DNA of 64,000 nt from CAVZZV01 sp963779845 (GCA_963779845.1 CAVZZV010000006.1:310001-374000), one strand, 5' to 3'; shown: positions 53,308 to 62,234, counted from the stretch's first letter. Notes: a model not told the origin generated them from the letters alone. Made by a program: numbers and translations.

Positions 53308-54189
53308 TTACCATGATGGGTTATTTGGCAGGTGCGCATCGAATTCTTTGATTAAGGCTCTCTCATAGCTGCCTTCATAACTTCCTTCGAAGAATTTATC
53401 CAGGCCCTCATTATAAAACCTCTCCCAGGATTTTTCTTCATGCCCCGGATTAATAGGATAGAAAAGAACATTGTTTGATTTTGCCGCCTCGAAATCGCCG
53501 GGAGCATCACCAATCATTAGGATTTTATGATCCGGGTATTTTCCCTTGGCTGCAAGTTCCAGATGTTCTGACTTGGTACCAAATTCTTGTCCTGCAATGA
53601 TCCTAACATGTTTATCGATTTTATTTTCTTCCCATTCCCTGACGAGTGCTTCAACGGGGGTTTGTGAAACCACAATACTATCCGCCTTTTGAGTCAGCTT
53701 TTCCAAAGATTCGCGGACAAATGGAAAAGGAGGCATTCCATAAACCAGTTCACCGATATCCTGATTAACTTTCAGGGACCAGGAATATACTCTATCAATC
53801 AATTCCGAATCGGCAATATTGGCATATTTTTCGAGGGCAGGATTGCCCAGTTTGGTTTCGGATTTTATCCATTTTTCCAGGGGGGACATATCAGGCAATT
53901 CCATTCCCCTGGCTTTAATTTCCGGGCGTGTTCCGAGAAGCCTGATTGCTTCGGCCAGAGCCAAAAATCTGTTAATTCCACGGGTTTTAGAGTAAAGATT
54001 AACAAACTCCCAGGTTTCCCTCGCATATTTGGAAATTTTCTGAAGCTCGAAGGTCCTTATAAAATTAGGACAGAAACATTCCTTTTGCTTGATTTCCATA
54101 GTATCGAAGGCACAGCCATCGGAATCGATCCCTATGAAAAATTCATTTTTAGGTTCAAGTTTTTGAAGAAGATCGCGCGGATTTGACAT
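53308..54189 (-). CDS. HAD-superfamily hydrolase
   Basis: The 293-residue protein has HAD motif I FIGIDSDGCAFD with Asp22 and Asp24 as nucleophile and acid/base, a helical cap, motif II in SIVVSQTP and motif IV MIGDAPGDFEAA. It should remove phosphate from a small molecule, or act like the phosphonatase branch. The C-terminus has a short GSYEGSYE duplication. It lies between PPi-phosphofructokinase and the LarA-like gene in a minus-strand series of sugar-acid genes, so the substrate is likely a phosphorylated sugar or sugar acid; that is inference. Confidence 0.85.
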   Translation of the reverse strand: MSNPRDLLQKLEPKNEFFIGIDSDGCAFDTMEIKQKECFCPNFIRTFELQKISKYARETWEFVNLYSKTRGINRFLALAEAIRLLGTRPEIKARGMELPDMSPLEKWIKSETKLGNPALEKYANIADSELIDRVYSWSLKVNQDIGELVYGMPPFPFVRESLEKLTQKADSIVVSQTPVEALVREWEENKIDKHVRIIAGQEFGTKSEHLELAAKGKYPDHKILMIGDAPGDFEAAKSNNVLFYPINPGHEEKSWERFYNEGLDKFFEGSYEGSYERALIKEFDAHLPNNPSW

Positions 54190-54335
54190 AATTGTAATTA
54201 GTTTTCTGGATTAATAACCTTCATAGTATGAATAAATTACGATACTTGTCGCTTTGTTAAACTATTTTTTTATTATATGAATGAAATATCGTTAAAGCGC
54301 TGAAGAATTCTTTCATATAGCAATAAATTTAGATT

Positions 54336-55613
54336 TTAATAGGCCTGTGGCTGATATGCCCCCAGCTTTTTTTCAGCAAAGATTTTTTTAAAGCGGGTGA
54401 AACGTTGTAATCCGTTAACAAGGGGGACGCTTATCCAGTCCTCCCCGATCAATGGACGTGCATAGGCGATAAAATCATTTTTGACATCTGTCTTTGATTC
54501 TGATATCCATTCTTTTGGGAAGGTTCTCTCACTTAACGCCACTTTTTCCAGGGGCACTTTATCATACCTGATATTATAAATAAAACCGGGTACCCGAAGA
54601 ATAGTCGACATCCAGCCGTTTCCATCATTAAGGGCAATCTCAACCGCCTTCTGCCCGACTTTAAATGCTTCGTCAAGGTCAACCGTTGAAGCGTAAATGA
54701 TCGCATCGCGTTGATCGGTGCCCATGACATGGCCGCGGGCTTTTCCCCTGGCTTTGATACCCGCCTTATTAAGGTAGTTAACGACCGATTGCTGAACTGT
54801 AAGTTCACTGGAACCAAAAGAGGTATGGCCGAAGGCATCCTTGACCTCCCCTATGGAACCTATATTAAAACCTTCACTTACCACCACGATGCACCGTCCA
54901 TCCTTTTTAACCTGATCGTTCACAAGGTCGGTCATTTCGTCTTTTTCCACTTCCGATTCGGCCATATAAATTTGAAGCGGCAGTTCTCTTTTTGGATCTG
55001 CCAGGCGGGCGGAGGCAGGGATATAACCAATTTTTCTTCCCATGGCCTGGATTACAAGGACTGGATCGGCGGGCGATGAGCCCATGTTTTCTTCGTTTGC
55101 ATTTTGGATGATATGGGACCAATATCTGGCCACACTGCCATAGCCGGGAGTATGGTCGATAAGCTTAAATTCATTGTCGCCAATATCATTATCTATGGTT
55201 TTGGGCACTCCGGTTGCTATAAGTTCCAATCCCCTCTGCCTCGCGATTTCAGAAACCCTGAATGCTGTGTGTTGAGAATCGTTTCCTCCAATATAAAAGA
55301 AATAGCCTATGTCGTGGGCGCGGAATACTTCGATAATGCGATCGAAATCCTTTTCCTGATGATCTTTGAGTTTATAGCGACATGTCCCAATTGAACCGGC
55401 TGCCGGAGAAATCCGCAACAGGTCTATTTCATCCTGTTCCTGAACTCCAAGATCGAGAAGTTCTTCTTTAAGAACCCCTTCAATTCCATGCCATCCGGCA
55501 TAGATCTTACCAAATTTATCGGGAAACATTTTGCATGCCTCAATGATCCCACGAAGGGAATTATTGATTACCGGTGTTGGACCGCCAGATTGGGCAATGA
55601 TTACATTTTTCAT
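54336..55613 (-). CDS. 6-phosphofructokinase, PPi-dependent type by active-site residues
   Basis: The 425-residue protein is a PFK with AQSGGPTPVINNSL at the N-terminus, GGNDS at residues 109-113, PKTIDND at 137-143 and MGRKIGYIPASARLAD. In this family ATP-users have Gly at two positions (GGDGS and PGTIDND), while PPi-users have Asp and Lys. This protein has Asp112 and Lys138, so it should use pyrophosphate, and the reaction would be reversible. It phosphorylates fructose 6-phosphate or related sugars. It lies 56 bp downstream of the mannonate-oxidoreductase-like SDR gene. Confidence 0.9.
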   Translation of the reverse strand: MKNVIIAQSGGPTPVINNSLRGIIEACKMFPDKFGKIYAGWHGIEGVLKEELLDLGVQEQDEIDLLRISPAAGSIGTCRYKLKDHQEKDFDRIIEVFRAHDIGYFFYIGGNDSQHTAFRVSEIARQRGLELIATGVPKTIDNDIGDNEFKLIDHTPGYGSVARYWSHIIQNANEENMGSSPADPVLVIQAMGRKIGYIPASARLADPKRELPLQIYMAESEVEKDEMTDLVNDQVKKDGRCIVVVSEGFNIGSIGEVKDAFGHTSFGSSELTVQQSVVNYLNKAGIKARGKARGHVMGTDQRDAIIYASTVDLDEAFKVGQKAVEIALNDGNGWMSTILRVPGFIYNIRYDKVPLEKVALSERTFPKEWISESKTDVKNDFIAYARPLIGEDWISVPLVNGLQRFTRFKKIFAEKKLGAYQPQAY

Positions 55614-55669
55614 GGTTGTATGATTACATATATTGTTTAATCATGAAACGATACGCTAATTCCTTATCT

Positions 55670-56521
55670 CTAAACCCCACCATATGCGCTATATCCTCCA
55701 TCGACAGGAATTACAATCCCCGTAACGAACCGTGAAACATCAGATACTAAATACAGGAGTGTCCCCTGGAGGTCTTCCGGTTCACCAAATTCACCCATAG
55801 GGGTGTTGGAAATAATTTTATTTCCACGTTCTGTAAGCTGGCCGGTATTCTCATCGGTCAGAAGAAAACGGTTCTGGTTTGTCAGAAAGAAACCCGGAGC
55901 GATAGCGTTTACCCTGACACCGGTTTTGGCAAAATGCACGGACAGCCACTGGGTAAAATTATTGATCGCAGCTTTCGCGGCGGAATAGGCCGGGATTTTT
56001 GTTAACGGTTTAAATGAATTCATCGAAGAAATATTCACCACAACCCCTTTTCCGTTACGCACCATTTCCTCAGCAAAAACCATGGTTGGAAGTAAGGTTC
56101 CAATAAAATTCAGGTCAAACACTTTTTTAAAGCCTTCCATTTTAAGTCCAAAAAAACCATCTTCCAGATAATTCTCAGATGAAGTGGTTATTTCTTCTAT
56201 TTTAGTAGTGGCATCGGGTGAATTTCCTCCCGCACCATTGATTAAAATATCTATTGTGCCGTATTTTTGAAGGATAGCTTCCCGGGATTCGGTCAGGGAA
56301 GCTTTATCCAACACATTCGCTCCCATACCAATTACTTCAGTACCAAATTTATCGCAAATCTTTTCAGCCATTGCCATGGCTGATTCCTTTCGAAGATCGA
56401 GGATTACCGTTTTCACCCCGGCTGAAGCGAGGGCTTCGACAAGTGCACCACCAATTACCCCGGCACCTCCGGTAATAACACATACCTTGTCTCTTAAATC
56501 GGAAAATGAAATGCTTGTCAT
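55670..56521 (-). CDS. SDR-family oxidoreductase, probable fructuronate reductase (D-mannonate oxidoreductase)
   Basis: The 283-residue protein is a classical SDR: ITGGAGVIGGALVEAL cofactor motif, INGAGGNSPDAT, the catalytic Ser in NISSMNSF, YSAAKAAINNF with Tyr and Lys, and the C-terminal IPVDGGYSAYGGV. The GGNSPDAT insert and the C-terminus are typical of SDR enzymes annotated as D-mannonate oxidoreductases in Bacteroidota and Thermotoga. It would reduce fructuronate, the product of UxaC/UxaE, to mannonate. It is divergent from uxaE-uxaC with the LacI gene between them, supporting that role. Mannonate dehydratase (uxuA) is not in the window. Confidence 0.82.
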   Translation of the reverse strand: MTSISFSDLRDKVCVITGGAGVIGGALVEALASAGVKTVILDLRKESAMAMAEKICDKFGTEVIGMGANVLDKASLTESREAILQKYGTIDILINGAGGNSPDATTKIEEITTSSENYLEDGFFGLKMEGFKKVFDLNFIGTLLPTMVFAEEMVRNGKGVVVNISSMNSFKPLTKIPAYSAAKAAINNFTQWLSVHFAKTGVRVNAIAPGFFLTNQNRFLLTDENTGQLTERGNKIISNTPMGEFGEPEDLQGTLLYLVSDVSRFVTGIVIPVDGGYSAYGGV

Positions 56522-56679
56522 AATTTTGATTTTTTAATTATTTACCCACAGACTTGCCGTTGGGATGTTATTAGTTTGGCTTTAAGCCGGAAAAACAATT
56601 AGACATAATCAGCATGGGTTGATCTGTTTTTATCTGGGGTCTTGGATTAAAGATTTCCACTATTTCAGGTTTATCATAA

Positions 56680-57729
56680 TTACCTAAAGTCATAAAAATT
56701 AATATTGTCACGGTTTATAATATCTATTGAAATATACTGGACTATTTCAACCTTTTTGTTTAAGACGGTCTTGTTAAATAAAGTCATAATGCCACGATAG
56801 CCCTGTTCTTCCGGTTTTTGACTTATCAAAAAATCGATGGTTCCAGCCTTAAGAAAATTGATGTTCTCGGGCAAGAGGTCATAACCTATCAATCTTACAC
56901 TCCTGATACCTTTATTTTGAAGAAAGGAGGCCGCATTGTAGACCTTTGAATTTGTTACAAATATTCCGTCGATTTTATGCCGGGAAAACTCATCCTGAAG
57001 TATGGCCGTTAGTTCCTCTTCAGAAGGTTGATCAAGGCTAATGGTTTGAAGTTCAAAAGCTCCAGAGCTATTTTCCACGAAATATTTCCTAAATCCTCTT
57101 TCCCTCCTGAGAATATGGTTGTGGTTTTCCTTTCTTCCGGCCAGATTTAGTATAAGGAAAAATCCTTCCGGATTCTTGCAATAAGTTAACAGCCTCGCGG
57201 CCAAATAGCCACTTTGAAGCGAATCCTGACCTATATAACAGACATCACTCAGTTCATCAAGACTTGAATTGAAAAGAAGAACAGGGATTGTGCGAAGGGA
57301 GCATTCTTTAATGAAATTTATCGATTCATCCGGAAAAACCGGAGCAAAAAGTACGGCATCCGGCTTATATTCAAAAAGTTTCTCCGCGCTTTTTAAAAAT
57401 GATTGTTTATCAAACTGGTCGAAAAAAAACCTGCGGACACGCACTCCAAAAGCTTCGATCTCACTCATTGCCTTATCTATACCCCTATTGGGAGAATGCC
57501 AGAAATCGTGACCGTTAGCGGACACGGGCATAATTACGGCAAACAACCAGGTCTTTTTTGTAGCTAGGGTTCTTGCCATTATATCCGGTTGATAATCAAG
57601 CTCTTTTAGAATCAATTCTACTTTTTTACGTGTTTTTTCCGATACCTCTCCTCTTTGATGAAGGACACGATCCACAGTTCCTGTAGAGACTTGTGCCAAC
57701 CGGGCGATATCTTTAATTCTTGTTTTCAC
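56680..57729 (-). CDS. LacI-family transcriptional regulator, probably of hexuronate genes
   Basis: The 349-residue protein has an N-terminal LacI helix-turn-helix (RIKDIARLAQVSTGTVDRVL), a hinge (YQPDIMARTLATKK) and a periplasmic-binding-protein-like effector domain. The sequence VSTGTVDRVL, with Gly and Asp, resembles the xylose/ribose-type sub-branch. It is divergent from uxaE, with a candidate operator (57852-57867) overlapping the uxaE promoter. It probably represses the hexuronate genes until a uronate or derivative binds. The gene is not tightly linked to the SDR gene downstream (158 bp). Confidence 0.9.
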   Translation of the reverse strand: MKTRIKDIARLAQVSTGTVDRVLHQRGEVSEKTRKKVELILKELDYQPDIMARTLATKKTWLFAVIMPVSANGHDFWHSPNRGIDKAMSEIEAFGVRVRRFFFDQFDKQSFLKSAEKLFEYKPDAVLFAPVFPDESINFIKECSLRTIPVLLFNSSLDELSDVCYIGQDSLQSGYLAARLLTYCKNPEGFFLILNLAGRKENHNHILRRERGFRKYFVENSSGAFELQTISLDQPSEEELTAILQDEFSRHKIDGIFVTNSKVYNAASFLQNKGIRSVRLIGYDLLPENINFLKAGTIDFLISQKPEEQGYRGIMTLFNKTVLNKKVEIVQYISIDIINRDNINFYDFR

Positions 57730-57804
57730 GGTAACATCCTGTGATTCAGGTAGAATAATTCATATTTTATGGAATAATTCAAAGCTTTCCAATAGAATAC
57801 CGTA

Positions 57805-57836
57805 CAAAAATACTAATTAATTATTGGTAATACCAA
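57805..57836 (-). promoter_or_regulatory. Candidate promoter of the LacI regulator gene
   Basis: On the minus strand TTG (57836-57834) and TATTTTTG (57812-57805) are spaced by 21 bp. The start codon at 57729 lies 75 bp downstream. Confidence 0.45.
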
Positions 57837-57854
57837 ATTTTGGTTGTATTTTCG
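57824..57854 (+). promoter_or_regulatory. Candidate promoter of uxaE-uxaC
   Basis: TTG at 57824-57826 and TATTTTCG at 57847-57854 are separated by 20 bp; the second is one base off TAnnTTTG. The -7 element overlaps the left end of the inverted repeat at 57852-57867, the usual arrangement for a repressed promoter. The ATG lies 43 bp downstream. Confidence 0.5.
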
Positions 57855-57867
57855 TGTCCGTACACGA
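57852..57867. promoter_or_regulatory. Candidate LacI-type operator upstream of uxaE
   Basis: TCGTGTCCGTACACGA has 6-bp arms (TCGTGT/ACACGA) around CCGT. The TGT-CCG-TACA core, with a near-central CG, is typical of LacI-family sites. It lies between the LacI gene and uxaE and overlaps the uxaE -7 element. Confidence 0.6.
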
Positions 57868-57897
57868 TGAATTTTTTTCTCCTTTAAAAAAGATTTT

Positions 57898-59148
57898 ATG
57901 ATGAAACTTGCAAAATATTCTTTCGGGACAGGGGATCGCTTCGGGCTCCAGGGCAAGGCTCAATTAAGGGCAATTATGAAGGCTAATAAAAATGGAATCC
58001 CTATCATACCGGTCTGGAATAAATCCAACCGGGAGCATACTACCATTCACACAAATCCCAAAGATACCAGGACCGAAGCAGATCATGCCGTGAAAGATAC
58101 GGGATGGAAGAAGGATTATCATGTAGACGCAGACCATATCAACATGGGGAATGTGGATGCTTTTATCCCTTATTCGGATTTTTTTACTATCGATGTCGCG
58201 GATTATATTGGCAAACAGGCAGATGAAGGCGATATAGTGAAGTTTATTGAATTTAACCATCAATATATTGGACAGACCGGCCTTCCTGGACAAAAGGAAA
58301 ATGAATTCCTCTCGGAAGAAAACCTTCGGCAAATTGCCGATAAATTCCTGTTTGCAACGAAAACCGCTGCAAGGATTTATGGGCATATTGAAAAAGAGAA
58401 AGGGGCCGGCAGTTTTATTACCGAAGTCTCCATGGATGAAGTGGACAATCCTCAGACACCCATTGAATTGTTTTTTATTCTATCTGCACTCTCCTTTTGG
58501 AAGGTTCCTGTCCAGACCATAGCTCCCAAGTTTTCCGGAAGATTTAACAAAGGAGTGGATTACCAGGGAAATGTATCGCTGTTCGAAAAAGAATTTGAAG
58601 ACGACCTCTTAGCTATTGAAAAGGCAATTAAAGAATTTGCACTTCCGGAAAATTTAAAACTGTCAATCCATTCAGGAAGCGATAAATTCACTATTTATCC
58701 GATTATGGGAATCCTTATAAAAAAATACGATAAGGGAATCCATATTAAAACTGCGGGAACTACCTGGCTTGAGGAGGTGATCGGATTAGCACTTGCCGAA
58801 GGGGAGGCTCTGGATATGGCTAAATCCATCTACCGTCAGGCCTGGGAGCGGATGGAGGAATTGTGCAAGCCCTACTCTGCGGTGATCGATATACAAAAGG
58901 AGAATCTTCCACATCCTGATTCAGTGGCGACCTGGAGCGGACAGAAGTTTGCCAACAGCCTGCGGCATATTCCCGGACATCCCGATTACAATCCTGGGTT
59001 AAGGCAGCTTATCCATGTAGGTTACAAGGTTGCGGCGGAGTATGGGGAGCATTACCTCAATATGGTGCGGGCTCATGAAGAACTTATCGGACAGCAGGTA
59101 TTTGAAAACCTGTTTGACAGACATATAAAAAGAATTTTTCAAATTTAA
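57898..59148 (+). CDS. uxaE: Tagaturonate epimerase (UxaE family)
   Basis: The 416-residue protein begins KLAKYSFGTGDRFGLQGKAQL, the opening of the UxaE family, and has VDADHINMGNVDAF, FITEVSMDEVDNPQTP and SIHSGSDKFTIYP, which supply the His, Glu and Asp residues expected for metal binding. It epimerises D-tagaturonate to D-fructuronate, so galacturonate and glucuronate enter a common route without a separate tagaturonate reductase. Two Met codons are adjacent; either may start. It is followed by uxaC after 4 bp. The family is clear, although I cannot align it to a characterised member here. Confidence 0.85.
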   Translation: MMKLAKYSFGTGDRFGLQGKAQLRAIMKANKNGIPIIPVWNKSNREHTTIHTNPKDTRTEADHAVKDTGWKKDYHVDADHINMGNVDAFIPYSDFFTIDVADYIGKQADEGDIVKFIEFNHQYIGQTGLPGQKENEFLSEENLRQIADKFLFATKTAARIYGHIEKEKGAGSFITEVSMDEVDNPQTPIELFFILSALSFWKVPVQTIAPKFSGRFNKGVDYQGNVSLFEKEFEDDLLAIEKAIKEFALPENLKLSIHSGSDKFTIYPIMGILIKKYDKGIHIKTAGTTWLEEVIGLALAEGEALDMAKSIYRQAWERMEELCKPYSAVIDIQKENLPHPDSVATWSGQKFANSLRHIPGHPDYNPGLRQLIHVGYKVAAEYGEHYLNMVRAHEELIGQQVFENLFDRHIKRIFQI

Positions 59149-59152
59149 GATT

Positions 59153-60571
59153 ATGAAGGGGGAATTTATTAACGATAATTTTTTATTGCATTCAGGTGTC
59201 GCAGAAAAGCTATATCATGAACATGCCAAACTACAACCTATCATCGATTATCATTGTCATCTTCCCGTGGAAGAGATCGCGAAAGACAGGATATTTGATA
59301 ATATTTGCCAGGTATGGCTGGAAGGGGACCATTACAAGTGGAGGGCGATGCGTGCTGCCGGGGTAGATGAACGCTATTGTACCGGCCCCGCCAGCCCACG
59401 GGAAAAATTCAAAAAATGGGCTGAAACTGTTCCCCTTACACTCAGAAATCCTTTATATCACTGGACTCACCTTGAACTAAAACGGTATTTTGGTATAGAT
59501 GAATTACTTAATGCACACAATGCCGACAAGCTTTTCGATGAAATCAACAAAAAGTTGAATACTCCCTCCTACTCGGTGAAAAATATCCTGCGGAAAATGA
59601 AGGTGGAGGTATTGTGTACAACAGATGATCCCATTGATACCCTGGAATTTCACCAGGAGATTAAGAACAGCGGGTTTGAAATCCTGGTCTTACCCGCCTG
59701 GAGGCCGGATAAAGTCATGACAGTTGAAAATGAGGATTATAATGGATATATAGATAAACTGGCATTTTCCGCTGGAACGACCATTAACAACCTGGATGAT
59801 TTGTTTGCCGCGTTAAAATCGAGGCATGATTTCTTTCATTCCAGAGGTTGCCGTTTGTCCGACCACGGCCTCGAAACTTTTTACGCAGAGGATTATGAGA
59901 TGAAAGAGATTTCCCAAATTTTTTCGAACGTAAGGAAAGGCCGTCAACCAGGAGAACAAGATATCAAAAAGTTTAAATCCGCGATGTTAGTTTTTTTGGC
60001 CGAAATGGACCATGACCGGGGATGGGCACAACAGTTTCATATTGGTGCTTTGCGGAACAACAACTCCAAGATGTTCCGGAAGCTTGGACCTGATAAGGGA
60101 TTTGATTCCATCGGCGACTTTGATGTGGCACGTGCAATGTCGGATTTTTTTGATCAGTTAGACAAAAGGTCAAAACTCACGAAAACGATTGTTTATAATC
60201 TAAATCCTTCGGACAATGAAGTTTTCGTTACCATGACGGGAAACTTCAATGATGGCGTGATTCCCGGAAAGATGCAGTTTGGTTCCGGATGGTGGTTTCT
60301 GGACCAAAAGGATGGGATGACCCGGCAGATCAATACATTGTCCAATCTTGGCCTGTTAAGCCAGTTTATCGGAATGCTCACGGATTCCCGTAGTTTTATG
60401 TCATACCCCCGGCATGAATATTTCCGCAGGATCCTTTGCAATATTATAGGCGACGACGTTAAAAATGGAGAATTACCGGAAGATTATGGTTTACTGGGGA
60501 AATTGGTGGAGGATGTATGCTATAATAACGCGAAGAGGTATTTTGGTTTTCACTCCGGCGTATACTCATAG
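59153..60571 (+). CDS. uxaC: Uronate (glucuronate/galacturonate) isomerase
   Basis: The 472-residue amidohydrolase-fold protein has the metal motif IIDYHCHLPVEEIAKD, LCTTDDPIDTLEFH, VLPAWRPDKVM, and the C-terminal SYPRHEYFRRILCN and YFGFHSGV tail typical of UxaC. It isomerises D-glucuronate to D-fructuronate and D-galacturonate to D-tagaturonate. It is the second gene of the uxaE-uxaC unit, 4 bp behind uxaE. Its last 22 bp overlap the convergent lipoprotein gene. Confidence 0.96.
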   Translation: MKGEFINDNFLLHSGVAEKLYHEHAKLQPIIDYHCHLPVEEIAKDRIFDNICQVWLEGDHYKWRAMRAAGVDERYCTGPASPREKFKKWAETVPLTLRNPLYHWTHLELKRYFGIDELLNAHNADKLFDEINKKLNTPSYSVKNILRKMKVEVLCTTDDPIDTLEFHQEIKNSGFEILVLPAWRPDKVMTVENEDYNGYIDKLAFSAGTTINNLDDLFAALKSRHDFFHSRGCRLSDHGLETFYAEDYEMKEISQIFSNVRKGRQPGEQDIKKFKSAMLVFLAEMDHDRGWAQQFHIGALRNNNSKMFRKLGPDKGFDSIGDFDVARAMSDFFDQLDKRSKLTKTIVYNLNPSDNEVFVTMTGNFNDGVIPGKMQFGSGWWFLDQKDGMTRQINTLSNLGLLSQFIGMLTDSRSFMSYPRHEYFRRILCNIIGDDVKNGELPEDYGLLGKLVEDVCYNNAKRYFGFHSGVYS

Positions 60572-60942
60572 GACTTGGAGAATTTCTCATCCTGTTCTCC
60601 ATACCAGATAAGTTCCATCTTAAACAAATCGGCATCGTTCACAGAGTTTAGAGAATCCAGGGCAGCAGTCGATTCCACTATTTCTCCGGCTTTGATTGTT
60701 CCTAAAAGGACCTCTTTAATCTGAAGAATTGAATTTTGATTTGAAGCCTTAACCTGCAATTTTATGCCATAAGCATAATCCGATTCACTTATGTTTTCCA
60801 CTTCGAACTTTATATAGGCAGCGTCTTCCGTCTTGGGCCCGAAGAATTTATAGCTGATCAGTTCACACTTCGGATCAGAAATGAGGTTGCAGGACTGGAG
60901 GAAAAATCCTGCCATAATTAATATGAAGAGTATTTTCTTCAT
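60550..60942 (-). CDS. Small predicted lipoprotein
   Basis: The 130-residue product has a lipoprotein signal peptide with the lipobox FFLQSC, followed by NLISD. The mature part looks like a small beta-rich domain with a FEVENISESDYAYGIKL stretch, similar in style to the FxLxN-type domains of exported proteins. I recognise no specific family. Its 3' end overlaps uxaC by 22 bp in convergent orientation. It lies 50 bp downstream of the tocopherol-cyclase-like gene and may be co-transcribed with it. Confidence 0.72.
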   Translation of the reverse strand: MKKILFILIMAGFFLQSCNLISDPKCELISYKFFGPKTEDAAYIKFEVENISESDYAYGIKLQVKASNQNSILQIKEVLLGTIKAGEIVESTAALDSLNSVNDADLFKMELIWYGEQDEKFSKSYEYTPE

Positions 60943-60992
60943 CGGGAATTTTAGTCTTTATACGATTATAACCTGATAAAGTTCCGGAGTAC

Positions 60993-61958
60993 CTAAATCA
61001 TATTTAAAATATTCTCCATAATTTCAAGTCCAGCCCTTTTTCCCTTTTCATTAAAAAGGAGATTCCCGGATTTATCATATAAAAAAACCTCACATTCCGA
61101 ATCGATGCTTTCCTTGATCATTCTTTTCATTTTTCCATGCTTCGGTGCCACTAGATTCCCATATTTTTTAGTATCTATTTTTATAACCAACCGGGAATTT
61201 TTGTTTTTCAATTCTAAGCTTAGCCGTTCCTGATCCTCTCCGGATTTTAAGAGTCTTGATTTATTATAAGTATTAAAAAGGTAAAAACTTTTATTTAGGT
61301 ATAAGAAACAGAGAAAGCCGATAAAATAGCTGCCCAACCAGGGAATTCGGGCAATTGAAAGCATAAGAGAGGCTTCTGTGGAGGAGAAGTTATTGCATTG
61401 CATCCACAGCCAATCAGACGGAAATGAGGTTCCCCAGTCTTTTTCAATATACCCCTTCCCTCCAGTAAAATCAATGAATTTATCATTAATCTTAAGCTTG
61501 CCCTCCAGGATATGGTTCACGGAAACAACGGCGTGTTTGCATTCCATAAATGGAACGAATGAATACCAGCCCATGATTCCAGGTGAGAAAATGAAATTGG
61601 GATATCTTATCTGATAGGAATAGTTAAGTACCCCTTTGATCCGGATGCTGCTGTCGGATATATCGAGATCCATTCGGGCGCTCGAAAAGGAAGAACCGGC
61701 AATTTCAACCCGATAGTTGTTTTTATCAAAGGTAAAATCCTCCAGCGGATACCTTATATAATAGGTTTTGGCAGAAATACCATGAATTATTTGTATAAAG
61801 CAATGCGGATCCTCCTTTGTTAATGAAACGCCCGGAATAAAAGAATAGACCTCATGGAGACCGTGAGAGACGTGTTTATGGTACCAGCCCTCAAAATAAT
61901 GGGTTTTCTTTAAATTTCCCTGAAATATTTCCGGGCTGAAAACTTTGAAAACACTCAT
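60993..61958 (-). CDS. Tocopherol cyclase-like protein
   Basis: The 321-residue protein matches the tocopherol-cyclase family by FEGWYHKHVS near the N-terminus, FIPGVSLTK, IMGWYSFVPFMEC, and the GGKGYIEKDWGTSFPSDWLWMQCN block, which is the most conserved part. In cyanobacteria and plants such proteins close the chromanol ring of vitamin E. Members in non-photosynthetic bacteria have no established substrate. No other tocopherol gene is nearby. It has no signal peptide and one hydrophobic stretch (YFIGFLCFLYLN). The name reflects fold similarity, not a claim that tocopherol is made. Confidence 0.8.
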   Translation of the reverse strand: MSVFKVFSPEIFQGNLKKTHYFEGWYHKHVSHGLHEVYSFIPGVSLTKEDPHCFIQIIHGISAKTYYIRYPLEDFTFDKNNYRVEIAGSSFSSARMDLDISDSSIRIKGVLNYSYQIRYPNFIFSPGIMGWYSFVPFMECKHAVVSVNHILEGKLKINDKFIDFTGGKGYIEKDWGTSFPSDWLWMQCNNFSSTEASLMLSIARIPWLGSYFIGFLCFLYLNKSFYLFNTYNKSRLLKSGEDQERLSLELKNKNSRLVIKIDTKKYGNLVAPKHGKMKRMIKESIDSECEVFLYDKSGNLLFNEKGKRAGLEIMENILNMI

Positions 61959-62186
61959 GCATGAAGATTTTCCTAAAGGTAATCAAATATGAATAATACT
62001 AAAGTCTCATTTTTCCTTTAGCCGCTTGAAAAATTCAATACTAGTATATGCGACAGCATTTAATTTTTCTCATTTCCTAATTGTAGCGGAAATATATCGC
62101 ATTTGCTCCTTTCATTTACACTTTCATCCAATGATCAGATAATACCACTTTTTCCAGGATTGTTTTTACTTTAAGGTAAATTTCTT

Positions 62187-62194
62187 TATATTTG
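62187..62194 (+). promoter_or_regulatory. Candidate -7 element of the second LacI gene
   Basis: TATATTTG is an exact TAnnTTTG match, 40 bp before the ATG at 62235, and its last base is the first base of the palindrome at 62194-62209. The nearest TTG (62160-62162) is 24 bp away, longer than usual. Confidence 0.5.
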
Positions 62195-62209
62195 TGCAAT
62201 CGATTGCAC
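62194..62209. promoter_or_regulatory. Perfect 16-bp palindromic LacI-type operator
   Basis: GTGCAATCGATTGCAC is an exact palindrome with a central CG, the classical layout of LacI/GalR-family operators. It lies where transcription should begin for the lacI-kduI unit, next to the -7 element, so autoregulation by the downstream LacI protein is the simplest reading. Confidence 0.75.
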
Positions 62210-62234
62210 TAATCCCGGAGAATTGAAAAATTCA

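Noticed and set aside
53336..53400. GSYEGSYE tandem near the C-terminus of the HAD protein
   Set aside because: A four-residue duplication with diverged codons; too short to call a repeat element.
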